From contig NZ_JACXSS010000001.1 in assembly GCF_014850955.1 (NCBI RefSeq), positions 4,960,001 to 5,024,000 on the forward strand: 64,000 bases of DNA. The letters are read 5' to 3'. Source of the stretch: Methylomonas albis (lineage in GTDB: Bacteria; Pseudomonadota; Gammaproteobacteria; Methylococcales; Methylomonadaceae). How positions within the stretch are numbered: the stretch's first letter is position 1; the number at the start of each line of letters is the position of its first letter. Positions 18,863 through 26,983 of this stretch are shown here, piece by piece. The notes under the pieces are model-generated. The model was not told the origin of the DNA. It saw only the letters and a program-made list of their open reading frames with translations, and did not search any database. Position numbers and translations under genes: made by a program.

Positions 18863-19168
18863 TTAGATGACGCCTTGTTCGAGAGCCGGCACCAGCCAAT
18901 AATGTAACCCGGAACCGGCAAAATCCGCCTTTAGCTTAGTCAATAATGCGGAAATGTTTTGTCTTTCGACGTACATTTGAAAACGAATTTTGCGCTGATG
19001 CCCGGCTACCTGCTCTGCTAGCGACAAACCCTGCTGATTATGATCGTGAACATTGGCCGGAAAACTGGTGAAACCCTGCCGCCATTCCAAGGACAACAGG
19101 TAATCCACCATGACTTCTTCCAAGCTGGGGGGCACGCTCAAAGTCAATAAAAATGCCTCGTGGCTCAT
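18863..19168 (-). CDS. DUF3240 PII-like protein of the efflux operon
   Basis: A 101-residue protein beginning MSHEAFLLTLSVPPSLEEVMVD and ending with AGSGLHYWLVPALEQGVI. It matches the DUF3240 family, small cytoplasmic proteins with a PII-like fold encoded beside CzcA/CusA pumps and thought to act in metal sensing or pump control. The ATG at 19168 overlaps the stop of the pump gene by four bases, so it is translated with the pump; an earlier TTG at 19174 is less likely. Paralogous to the C-terminal half of the RRM protein downstream. Confidence 0.82.
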   Translation of the reverse strand: MSHEAFLLTLSVPPSLEEVMVDYLLSLEWRQGFTSFPANVHDHNQQGLSLAEQVAGHQRKIRFQMYVERQNISALLTKLKADFAGSGLHYWLVPALEQGVI

Positions 19169-22100
19169 ACGCAATGCTCCGGGTGGCGGCCGAATAGTCG
19201 ATAGAGTATCGGCAACAAGATGAGGGTCAGCAAGGTTGAAGACAGCAAACCGCCGGTGACCACAATAGCCAGCGGCCGTTGAATTTCCGAGCCTGGCCCG
19301 GATGCAAACAGCAGTGGAATCAAGCCGAAGGCGGCAATACTAGCCGTCATCAATACCGGCCGCAACCGCCGACCGGAGCCGATAATCACCACCCGTGACA
19401 GCTCCATGCCAGTCGCGCAGAGCTGATTGAAATAACTAACCATCACCACGCCATTTAATACCGCGATGCCCAGCAGAGCGATGAAACCGACCGAAGCCGG
19501 CACCGACAGATATTCGCCCGACAGCCACAACGCGAACACACCGCCTATCATCGCCAGCGGGATATTCGACAATACCAGCACCGCCTGCCGCACCGAGCCG
19601 AATGTAGAAAACAGCAACAGAAAAATCAATCCCAGCGACAACGGAATCACTAGCGACAGCCGGGCGGAAGCGCGTTGCTGGTTTTCGAACTGGCCGCCAA
19701 ACTCGACATAAAAACCGCTTGGCAACTTAACGCGGTCGGCGACTGCCTTACGCGCCTCGTTGACAAATCCGACCAAATCGCGGTCTTCCACGTTGCTGCG
19801 AATGACGACAAAACGTTGGCCCTTTTCCCGACTGATGGAAACAACACCTTCCACCGGCGTTATTTTAGCCACCGCGGTAATCGGCACATGCCCACCGTTG
19901 GGCAAACTGATTTGTAAGTTCTCGAAGTTCGCGGTATTGCTATCACCCCTCAACAGCAACGGTGTGCGTTTCACGCCTTCCTGGACGATACCCATCTGCA
20001 ACCCTTCTATCTGCGCACGCAACAGGGTTTCGATACTATTGCTATCAAGACCAAAACGGCCGGCGGCTTCCCGGTTTATGCTCAACTGCAAAAACTGCAT
20101 CCCCTCGTTTTTGCGGGTAAACACATCGCTGGAGCCTGGAATAGTCTTTAGAACTGTTTCTATTTCTTCCGCTTTATGATTCAGTGTATCCAGATCGGCA
20201 CCGAATAACTTGATCGCAACATCACCGCGGGTACCGGTCAGCATTTCTGAAACCCGCATCTCAATAGGCTGAGTAAAGCCGAACGAAATCCCCGGGGTAT
20301 GGACCATGATTTTGCGAATCTCTTCAATGAGCTGTTCCTTGGTATCCATCCGCCATTCCGACTTGGGTTTCAGGATCAGGAAAGTGTCGGTATCGTTTAG
20401 GCTCATCGGATCCAAGCCCAACTCATCGGTGCCAACCCTGGAAACTACGGTTTGTACTTCCGGAATATGTTCGAGAATATTTTTCTGCACCTGGCCGTCC
20501 AACAGCACGGAATCAGCCAAGGTAATCGACGGTAGCTTTTCCAACTGCATAATGATGTCGCCTTCATCCATGGTCGGCATAAAGGTGCTACCGATCTGAG
20601 TGAAGACCAGCAAGCTCGCCAACAACATAGCCCCGGCACCGATAAAGACTTTTTTGTTATTCCCTAGACACCACGCCAATATCGGTTGATACCATTGCAA
20701 CAATTTGCGCGGCAGCCAGGGCTCCTCATGGGATACCTGTTTCAACAACAGCGAGGCCAATACCGGGATTACCGTCAATGACAAAATCAAGGAGCCGCTT
20801 AACGCAAACACGATAGTCATCGCCACCGGCCCAAACAATTTGCCTTCCAGGCCTTGCAAAGTCAGCAGTGGCAAAAACACGATGATGATAATTAAAATCC
20901 CCGAAGTCACCGGCACCGCCACTTCGCGGGTAGCCCGATAAATCAAATGCAAGCGCGGCAAGCGCTCTGCTTTGTGGTGATCGGCCAATTGGGTAATCAC
21001 GTTTTCCACCACCACCACCGCGCCGTCTACCAACATCCCGATAGCGATTGCCAGCCCGCCCAAACTCATCAAATTGGCCGACAGGCCAAATGCGTTCATC
21101 AAAATAAAAGTCGCCATTGCCGCCATCGGCAAGGCTAGCGCCACGGTCAATGCCGCGCGCAAATCGCCCAGAAACAGAATCAGTAAAATCACCACCAGCA
21201 CGATGGCTTCCATTAAGGCCTTGGAAACCGTGTTGACCGCCTTGCCCACCAACACGCCGCGGTTATAAAACACATTGAGATGCACACCTTCCGGCAAGCT
21301 GGGTCCTAATTCCACCAGTTTACTTTCGAGTTGCTCGATAGTTTGGCGGGCATTGGCGCCACGTAGACTCAACACCACAGCGGTAACCGCTTCACCGTTG
21401 CCATCCTTGCTAACGGCACCATAGCGGGTTAGCGCACCGATGCGGACTTCAGCAATATCCTCCACCCTGATTGGCAAACCCTCATGCTGCGCCACCACAA
21501 TAGCCCTGACATCTTGCTCATCCTTAATCCGCCCTTCGGCGCGAACTATCAGAGCTTCCTCACCTTCAGTCAGCCGCCCGGCACCGTCATTACGGTTGTT
21601 GTTTTCCAGCGCCGCCATCAATTGTTCGATATTGATATTGCGCGCCGCCATCTTGGTATTGTTAGGCACTACTTCAAAACTGCGCACCAAGCCGCCCAAA
21701 GCATTCACATCTGCTACGCCTTTTACGGTGCGCAAGGCCGGTCTAATAGTCCAATCCAGCAGCTCGCGGCGTTGCATCAGCGACAAATCGCCGCCCTCGA
21801 TCGCAAACATAAACATCTCACCCAAAGGCGTAGTCATCGGGGCTATACCACCTTGAACACCCGCCGGCAGATTACCCCACAAGGTATTTAGCCGCTCTGC
21901 AACCTGTTGCCTGGCCCAGTAAATATCGGTACCTTCTTCAAAATCCAGTGTAATGTCGGTAATCGCGTATTTCGCCAGCGAGCGCAACATGGTTTGATGC
22001 GGAATGCCCAGTAACTCGACTTCGATAGGTGCGGTAATTCTTGCTTCCACCTCTTCCGGCGTCATGCCGTTGGCTTTGACAATAATTTTCACTTGGGTGG

Positions 22101-22227
22101 GAGACACTTCCGGAAATGCATCGATAGGGATGTGCATCACGGCATAATAGCCGCCACCCGTCAGCAATAACACGCCAAGCAAGATTAACAAGCGCTGAGT
22201 CAACGCAAAACGAATTAACCCGGCCAT
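19165..22227 (-). CDS. heavy-metal RND efflux pump (CzcA/CusA type)
   Basis: A 1020-residue inner-membrane transporter with the RND layout: TM1, a large periplasmic loop, TM2-6, a large helical cytoplasmic stretch, TM7, a second periplasmic loop and TM8-12. The start (LIRFALTQRLLILLGVLLL) and FPEVSPTQVKI are typical of the HME subfamily. The proton-relay motif in TM4 reads AIGMLVDGAVVVVEN. That is neither the exact CzcA form (DFGxxxDGA) nor the CusA form (AIGAMVDAA), so the metal cannot be assigned with confidence. It overlaps the adaptor gene (TAATG) and the DUF3240 gene (ATGA), so the operon is tightly coupled. Confidence 0.93.
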   Translation of the reverse strand: MAGLIRFALTQRLLILLGVLLLTGGGYYAVMHIPIDAFPEVSPTQVKIIVKANGMTPEEVEARITAPIEVELLGIPHQTMLRSLAKYAITDITLDFEEGTDIYWARQQVAERLNTLWGNLPAGVQGGIAPMTTPLGEMFMFAIEGGDLSLMQRRELLDWTIRPALRTVKGVADVNALGGLVRSFEVVPNNTKMAARNINIEQLMAALENNNRNDGAGRLTEGEEALIVRAEGRIKDEQDVRAIVVAQHEGLPIRVEDIAEVRIGALTRYGAVSKDGNGEAVTAVVLSLRGANARQTIEQLESKLVELGPSLPEGVHLNVFYNRGVLVGKAVNTVSKALMEAIVLVVILLILFLGDLRAALTVALALPMAAMATFILMNAFGLSANLMSLGGLAIAIGMLVDGAVVVVENVITQLADHHKAERLPRLHLIYRATREVAVPVTSGILIIIIVFLPLLTLQGLEGKLFGPVAMTIVFALSGSLILSLTVIPVLASLLLKQVSHEEPWLPRKLLQWYQPILAWCLGNNKKVFIGAGAMLLASLLVFTQIGSTFMPTMDEGDIIMQLEKLPSITLADSVLLDGQVQKNILEHIPEVQTVVSRVGTDELGLDPMSLNDTDTFLILKPKSEWRMDTKEQLIEEIRKIMVHTPGISFGFTQPIEMRVSEMLTGTRGDVAIKLFGADLDTLNHKAEEIETVLKTIPGSSDVFTRKNEGMQFLQLSINREAAGRFGLDSNSIETLLRAQIEGLQMGIVQEGVKRTPLLLRGDSNTANFENLQISLPNGGHVPITAVAKITPVEGVVSISREKGQRFVVIRSNVEDRDLVGFVNEARKAVADRVKLPSGFYVEFGGQFENQQRASARLSLVIPLSLGLIFLLLFSTFGSVRQAVLVLSNIPLAMIGGVFALWLSGEYLSVPASVGFIALLGIAVLNGVVMVSYFNQLCATGMELSRVVIIGSGRRLRPVLMTASIAAFGLIPLLFASGPGSEIQRPLAIVVTGGLLSSTLLTLILLPILYRLFGRHPEHCV

Positions 22228-23318
22228 TATTCATCGCCTCCCAAACCCAACCAATTGGCCTTCAAAGCCACCGCACCCTTGATCGCAATTTGTTCGCTAC
22301 CTGACAGCGGGCCTGCTATCAGCGAATCAACATCCTGCTTGCCACTCACGGTAACTTCGGTCACGACGAAACCGTCTTTGTTACGCACGAAAATATACGC
22401 ATGCCCTTCATTTTGGGCGATGGCGGCATTAGGCACCTTAAAACCGGTTTGCGGGCTATTTTGCATGATCTGCACATTCACATTCTGACCCACTCTTAAA
22501 CCGTCGGTTTTACCGTCTATCACCGCTCTGGCCAACACTGTCTGGTTGTCGCGATTGACACTTTGGCCGAGTAAGCTGATCCTTGCGGTGACCGTGCTAT
22601 CTTCCAACCTTACATGGTCGCCGATTCGAATTGTATTCAAGCGCTCCTGCGGAATATTAATTTCCAGCCATAGCTCCGATAAATCGGCAATCCGATACAG
22701 CGGCGCTTGCAAGTCCAGCCTAGCCCCCAGACTGGTCATTCGTTCCAATACCACGCCGGCTATAGGCGAGCGGATATTGAGTTGATTCTCGAGTTTGCGA
22801 GTTTGCGCCAGAGTTTTTATCTCGGCAGCGGACATACCGGCCAATAACAATAACTGCCGCGCTTCATCGGTTTTGGCGGATTTATTGCCATGCAGCATCT
22901 GTGTTTCCTGCCAGCGCCGTTCGGCTATGACACCTTCCTGCAGTAACTTTTGATCACGGCGTTGCTCCAAGCCGGATAGATTCAATTCGCTACTCGCAGT
23001 TAAGTAAGCCTGTTGCAAGCCTACCAGCGCCGGGCTATTCAGCTGGGCCAAAAGCTGGCCTTTACTAACCTTATCGCCAATATTGGCCGGCAGCTGAGTG
23101 ATCAGCCCAGGCTGGCTGGTACTGATCAATACTTCATGATCAGCCGGTACTACGACTTTTCCCGGCGCATAAAACAGCGGAACCTGCGAACTGGGCTGGA
23201 GTTGAGCGACTTTAATATCCAGATTGTCTATTTGTTCTTGAGAAATGTGGATCTGCTTATCCAACGCCAATGCATTAGCTGCTTGAATCAGCAGCACACC
23301 TAATATCAGCCGCTTCAT
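22227..23318 (-). CDS. RND efflux periplasmic adaptor (HlyD/CzcB family)
   Basis: A 363-residue membrane-fusion protein. It has a signal peptide (MKRLILGVLLIQAANALA), then a lipoyl/barrel-sandwich half (ISTSQPGLITQLPANIGDKV), an alpha-hairpin rich in Leu and Glu (about residues 105-175), and the second lipoyl half (NIRSPIAGVVLERMTSLGARL). A beta-barrel and membrane-proximal domain follow. It would join the pump to the outer-membrane channel in the periplasm. No His- or Met-rich extension for metal binding is visible. Confidence 0.92.
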   Translation of the reverse strand: MKRLILGVLLIQAANALALDKQIHISQEQIDNLDIKVAQLQPSSQVPLFYAPGKVVVPADHEVLISTSQPGLITQLPANIGDKVSKGQLLAQLNSPALVGLQQAYLTASSELNLSGLEQRRDQKLLQEGVIAERRWQETQMLHGNKSAKTDEARQLLLLAGMSAAEIKTLAQTRKLENQLNIRSPIAGVVLERMTSLGARLDLQAPLYRIADLSELWLEINIPQERLNTIRIGDHVRLEDSTVTARISLLGQSVNRDNQTVLARAVIDGKTDGLRVGQNVNVQIMQNSPQTGFKVPNAAIAQNEGHAYIFVRNKDGFVVTEVTVSGKQDVDSLIAGPLSGSEQIAIKGAVALKANWLGLGGDE

Positions 23319-24625
23319 GGTTGAACACCAACTGCTTGGTTGTAGAAGGCGATATTGCGCTGCAATTTAACCTCCTGTAGTTTGGCGTTGCGAATCGCCT
23401 CCAGACTACGTGCTTGTATTTTCAATAAATCCAGCAAATTGATTTCACCGGCGGAAAAGCTGATTTCGGTCATTTTCAGATGGGTTTCGGCGATTTGTTT
23501 CAGTTCGTTGGCTATCGCCAGTTCCGCCCGCGTCACTTCCAACGAATGCTCGGCTTCGTGCAGATTTTTCTCCAATTGCCGGTAAAGATGCTCGCGTTGC
23601 GCTTTGGCGTTATTCAGCTCCAGATTGACTTTGGCGATTTCCGGCGCGTTATAGGCATCGCCGCCAAACAGCATCACCACGCCGACCCCAACGCTCTCTA
23701 TGTCCTGACCGCTGCGTCCGTCCCGTTGGCTTTTCGCGCCTACACTGAGCTTGGGCTGATTGATAGGATCAGTGGTTTTGGTCCAGTCAATTTCCGCCTG
23801 TTTACGGTCAATGATGGCATTGATGGCTTCCAGCATCGGGTGGCTGCTGGTCACGGAGGTAATATCGCTTTGTTTTTCCTGATAATTGCCCGGCACACGC
23901 GACAAGGTGGTCAAGCTGGCATAGGCTTTACGGCTATGCATCACCTCCGCCTCGGCTTGGGTGACCAACGCCCGATTTTGCAGATATTCACCCTTGGCCA
24001 ACAGCAAATCCGCGCGCGGCAAATCACCCAGTTCGACCCGGCGCTCGACTTTTTTCATTAAATGCTCGGCAATCGACAAAGCATTTTGCGCCTGTTGCAA
24101 ACCGATATTGGCGATTTCCATATTCCACAAGGCGTCTCTGATCAAGCGCGTCACTTCCAGCTTAACCGCCGCCGATTGCTTTTGCGCCGAAACACCGGCG
24201 CGTTCCGCCACGGCTTGGCCGGCATCGCGTTGCCCCCATTTCCAGGTTGTCACTTCAAATTTAGCGGCAGCCTCTCTAGACCCTAGATCATCAGCTATCC
24301 GGTCATCGAAATAATCCAAGGCCAAAGCAGTTGAACCGGCCACCCAGGAACTGCTGCGTTCGGCCAAGGCATCTGCTTCTTGAGCCAAGGCTTCGCCGAC
24401 TAAGCGATCCGGATATTTTTCCAAGGTGATATCGACTAATTGCGACAAGCTCAGCGACGGGTCGGTTTCGATAGGATCCATGTGTTCGACGATCAAACTG
24501 GCCGCAGGCGCTTCACTATGAGTCGCGGCTAAGCCCTCGCCGACCGCGTTAAGCTCGGCAAGGCAAGGCGCCGCGACCAGAAGTAAAACAGGCAAACCGC
24601 ATTTTAGATGACGGTATCCGTTCAT
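23315..24625 (-). CDS. TolC-family outer-membrane efflux protein
   Basis: About 436 residues: a signal peptide (MNGYRHLKCGLPVLLLVAA, then a PCLAE cleavage region) and two long helical repeats typical of outer-membrane factors (LEVTRLIRDALWNMEIANIG and AEHSLEVTRAELAIANELKQ), separated by a beta-strand region. It forms the trimeric exit duct for the RND pump encoded downstream. I chose the ATG at 24625, which has GGAG about seven bases upstream; an earlier start at 24667 lacks one. It overlaps the adaptor start (ATGA). Confidence 0.9.
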   Translation of the reverse strand: MNGYRHLKCGLPVLLLVAAPCLAELNAVGEGLAATHSEAPAASLIVEHMDPIETDPSLSLSQLVDITLEKYPDRLVGEALAQEADALAERSSSWVAGSTALALDYFDDRIADDLGSREAAAKFEVTTWKWGQRDAGQAVAERAGVSAQKQSAAVKLEVTRLIRDALWNMEIANIGLQQAQNALSIAEHLMKKVERRVELGDLPRADLLLAKGEYLQNRALVTQAEAEVMHSRKAYASLTTLSRVPGNYQEKQSDITSVTSSHPMLEAINAIIDRKQAEIDWTKTTDPINQPKLSVGAKSQRDGRSGQDIESVGVGVVMLFGGDAYNAPEIAKVNLELNNAKAQREHLYRQLEKNLHEAEHSLEVTRAELAIANELKQIAETHLKMTEISFSAGEINLLDLLKIQARSLEAIRNAKLQEVKLQRNIAFYNQAVGVQP

Positions 24626-24754
24626 AGAGCACTCCAAAGCAAAAATTAAATAAGGCTGAGCGGCCAAAAACCTGGAAGGCTTCAGCCATTTTATGGGACG
24701 AGAGGGGGCGATTAGGTGTAGCGAACCCCGCCGCGATGGCGGAGCATGCCCCTT

Positions 24755-25147
24755 TCAGCGCGGCGGCGCGCGGGAAGGGTTGTGACTGAGTAAGGGGTCC
24801 GGCGCAAGTAGGGAAATATGCGGGGAGTAATTAACTGCATCGATTTGGCGCATAACCGCAAAATCGGGAGCGGAGCTAACAATCAGATAAAAGGCCGGCA
24901 TAAGCCTGTCCAGCAATTGCTGCTGCTTAATCACCGAACCAAGATTGACAATACTGTTTTGAATTTGCAGATCATGCTCGACAGCCGTAAAACCGGGGCC
25001 ATCATGATCAATATGCAAGACTTCGAATTCGTGTAGATGCAAACCACCCGACGCGACATCTTTGCCGACATGGGCGTGCACTAACGGCGCCGCAATCTGC
25101 AAGAGCAGCAAAAACATAACCAGAAATTGACGCGAATATGCAACCAT
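24755..25147 (-). CDS. small His-rich periplasmic protein heading the metal-efflux operon
   Basis: 130 residues with a signal peptide (MVAYSRQFLVMFLLLLQIAA, then PLVHAHV) and a His-rich stretch just after it (HVGKDVASGGLHLHEFEVLH, then IDHD). The remainder has no motif I recognise and ends in a Pro/Arg-rich tail. Clustered histidines in an exported protein at the head of a heavy-metal RND operon suggest periplasmic metal binding, in the manner of CzcI/CopK-like accessory proteins, but there is no clear sequence match to those. The gap to the TolC gene is 129 bases. Confidence 0.72.
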   Translation of the reverse strand: MVAYSRQFLVMFLLLLQIAAPLVHAHVGKDVASGGLHLHEFEVLHIDHDGPGFTAVEHDLQIQNSIVNLGSVIKQQQLLDRLMPAFYLIVSSAPDFAVMRQIDAVNYSPHISLLAPDPLLSHNPSRAPPR

Positions 25148-25289
25148 TTATGTTTTCAGGATGTCTGTGAGCTGTCGTTAATCAGTAGACGGTGGTTGTG
25201 TAGGGCAGTACGAAAGGCTATTCTACTTGAATTACGCGATTTTACCCCGAATATCGGCATACACTTATCCACATTAGGCAAACATTCCT

Positions 25290-26261
25290 ATGAACAGAAA
25301 GATCGGTACCTTGGCAACATTATTCATTGCGCTGGCCTTACTGCTAGGCAGTGTCCAGGAAGCGCAGGCCAAACGTATGGGCGGCGGCAAATCCTTCGGC
25401 AGTAAACCAAGCTATAGTACGCCTTTTCAACGCTCTACCTCACCTAGCGGCGCCAGCAGCCAGCCGACCCGTTCGGCTAGCCAACAGCAAGCTGCTGCGC
25501 AGAATCAAACAGCCAGACAAAACTGGGCTGGTCGCGGCGGCCTGATGGGTATGCTGGGTGGCTTGGCCCTGGGCGGACTATTAGGCTCTTTGTTCTTCGG
25601 CGGTGCTTTCGAAAACATTAATATGATGGACATGCTGCTATTCGCTGGCGTCGCTTATCTGCTGTATCGCTTGTTTGCGGCCAGATCACGCCAGCAACCC
25701 GCCGCGCCGGCCGGTTACGGACCCGCTCACTCGCAACCGGCGGAATCGCAAAATTATTATCGCGAGAACCAGCAACCGGCAGCCAGTGCCTCTGGTTTCG
25801 ATACCGATGTGCTGTTCAAAAAAGGCAGAACAGCAGGATCAAGCAACAATGACTATCAACAAGCCGCTAGTTTCGATGCAAACAAGCTGCCGGCCGGATT
25901 CGATCAGCGTGCCTTTTTAAGCGGCGCAGAAAGTGCCTATCGCTACCTGCAAGCCGCATGGGATAGTCGCGACTTGGCGGAAATCCGCGGCTTAACTACC
26001 GACAAGGTGTTTGTGGAAATTCAAGAGCAATTGCAAGCATCCAGCGCCAGCAACAAAACTGACGTACTGAAACTGAGCGCCGAATTAATTGATGTCCGCG
26101 AAGCCGGCTCGGAATTGGCAGCGGTGGTCTTGTTCGACGCGCTGATCAGTGAAGACGGCGGTAAAGCTGAAGCCATCAAGGAAGTATGGCATTTCGTCAA
26201 ACCCATAAACAGCAATCAAACCCGCTGGTTCCTGGACGGCATTCAGCAATTTACAGAATAA
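25290..26261 (+). CDS. Tim44-like domain protein
   Basis: A 323-residue protein: signal peptide (MNRKIGTLATLFIALALLLG), a long low-complexity Ser/Gln/Ala segment (residues 28-80), one or two Gly-rich membrane helices (GLMGMLGGLALGGLLGSLFF; MMDMLLFAGVAYLLYRLF), a second low-complexity linker and a C-terminal Tim44-like domain (FLSGAESAYRYLQAAWDSRD to WFLDGIQQF). This arrangement is common in proteobacteria; the Tim44 fold is probably a membrane-associated binding domain, function unknown. Six bases separate it from the methyltransferase gene. Confidence 0.85.
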   Translation: MNRKIGTLATLFIALALLLGSVQEAQAKRMGGGKSFGSKPSYSTPFQRSTSPSGASSQPTRSASQQQAAAQNQTARQNWAGRGGLMGMLGGLALGGLLGSLFFGGAFENINMMDMLLFAGVAYLLYRLFAARSRQQPAAPAGYGPAHSQPAESQNYYRENQQPAASASGFDTDVLFKKGRTAGSSNNDYQQAASFDANKLPAGFDQRAFLSGAESAYRYLQAAWDSRDLAEIRGLTTDKVFVEIQEQLQASSASNKTDVLKLSAELIDVREAGSELAAVVLFDALISEDGGKAEAIKEVWHFVKPINSNQTRWFLDGIQQFTE

Positions 26262-26267
26262 TCCGGC

Positions 26268-26885
26268 ATGACGGCGGAAAGTAATAAAATCAGACAGCGC
26301 TACGATAGGCTGGCGCCCTATTTCGATGGCCTGGAAGGCTTTCTGGAAGGCTTGCTGTTCCGCCGTTTACGTAAAAAGCTCTGGTCGCAGGTTAGCGGCG
26401 CCCACATATTGGAAGTCGGGGTAGGAACGGGGAAAAATTTCCAGTTCTACCCTGATGATGGCCGGATCACCGGCATTGATTTCAGCCCGAAAATGCTGGA
26501 AATGGCCCGCCGCAAACAACAGCGCAAACAGATTGCCGTCGATCTGGCGCTGATGGATGTACAGTTCCTGGAATACGCCGATAACAGTTTCGACACGGTC
26601 ATCGCCAGTTTTGTGTTCTGCTCGGTGCCGAAACCCAGAAAAGGCCTGAAGGAACTCTATCGCGTTTGCAAACCCGGCGGTCAAGTGCTGTTGTTGGAAC
26701 ATGTGTTAAGCTCCAACAAAGCCATAGCCACCCTGATGAATTTGTTCAACCCGCTAGTTGTGAATACCTTAGGCGCCAATATCAATCGGCAAACGTTAAA
26801 GAGCGTTCAAGCCTGCCCATTCCAAAAAATTCTTGTCGATTCCACCAGCGGCGACATGATCAAACTGATCCGCGCCATTAAGTAA
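26268..26885 (+). CDS. class I SAM-dependent methyltransferase (UbiE-like)
   Basis: A 205-residue protein with SAM motif I ILEVGVGTGKNFQFY, motif II around the DLALMDVQFLEY segment and a later acidic VLLLEHV strand. The overall order resembles UbiE/Coq5 and phosphatidylethanolamine N-methyltransferases. The substrate is not determined. It directly follows the Tim44-like gene and is probably in the same transcript. Confidence 0.82.
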   Translation: MTAESNKIRQRYDRLAPYFDGLEGFLEGLLFRRLRKKLWSQVSGAHILEVGVGTGKNFQFYPDDGRITGIDFSPKMLEMARRKQQRKQIAVDLALMDVQFLEYADNSFDTVIASFVFCSVPKPRKGLKELYRVCKPGGQVLLLEHVLSSNKAIATLMNLFNPLVVNTLGANINRQTLKSVQACPFQKILVDSTSGDMIKLIRAIK

Positions 26886-26983
26886 ATCCTCGTCACAAAC
26901 CCGCTGAATAAGGCGGTTTTTACTATTTAGCCGCCGCCGTCTACAATGAATGCGTGCTTAATCGTGCGTAAATGACGGAAGTT

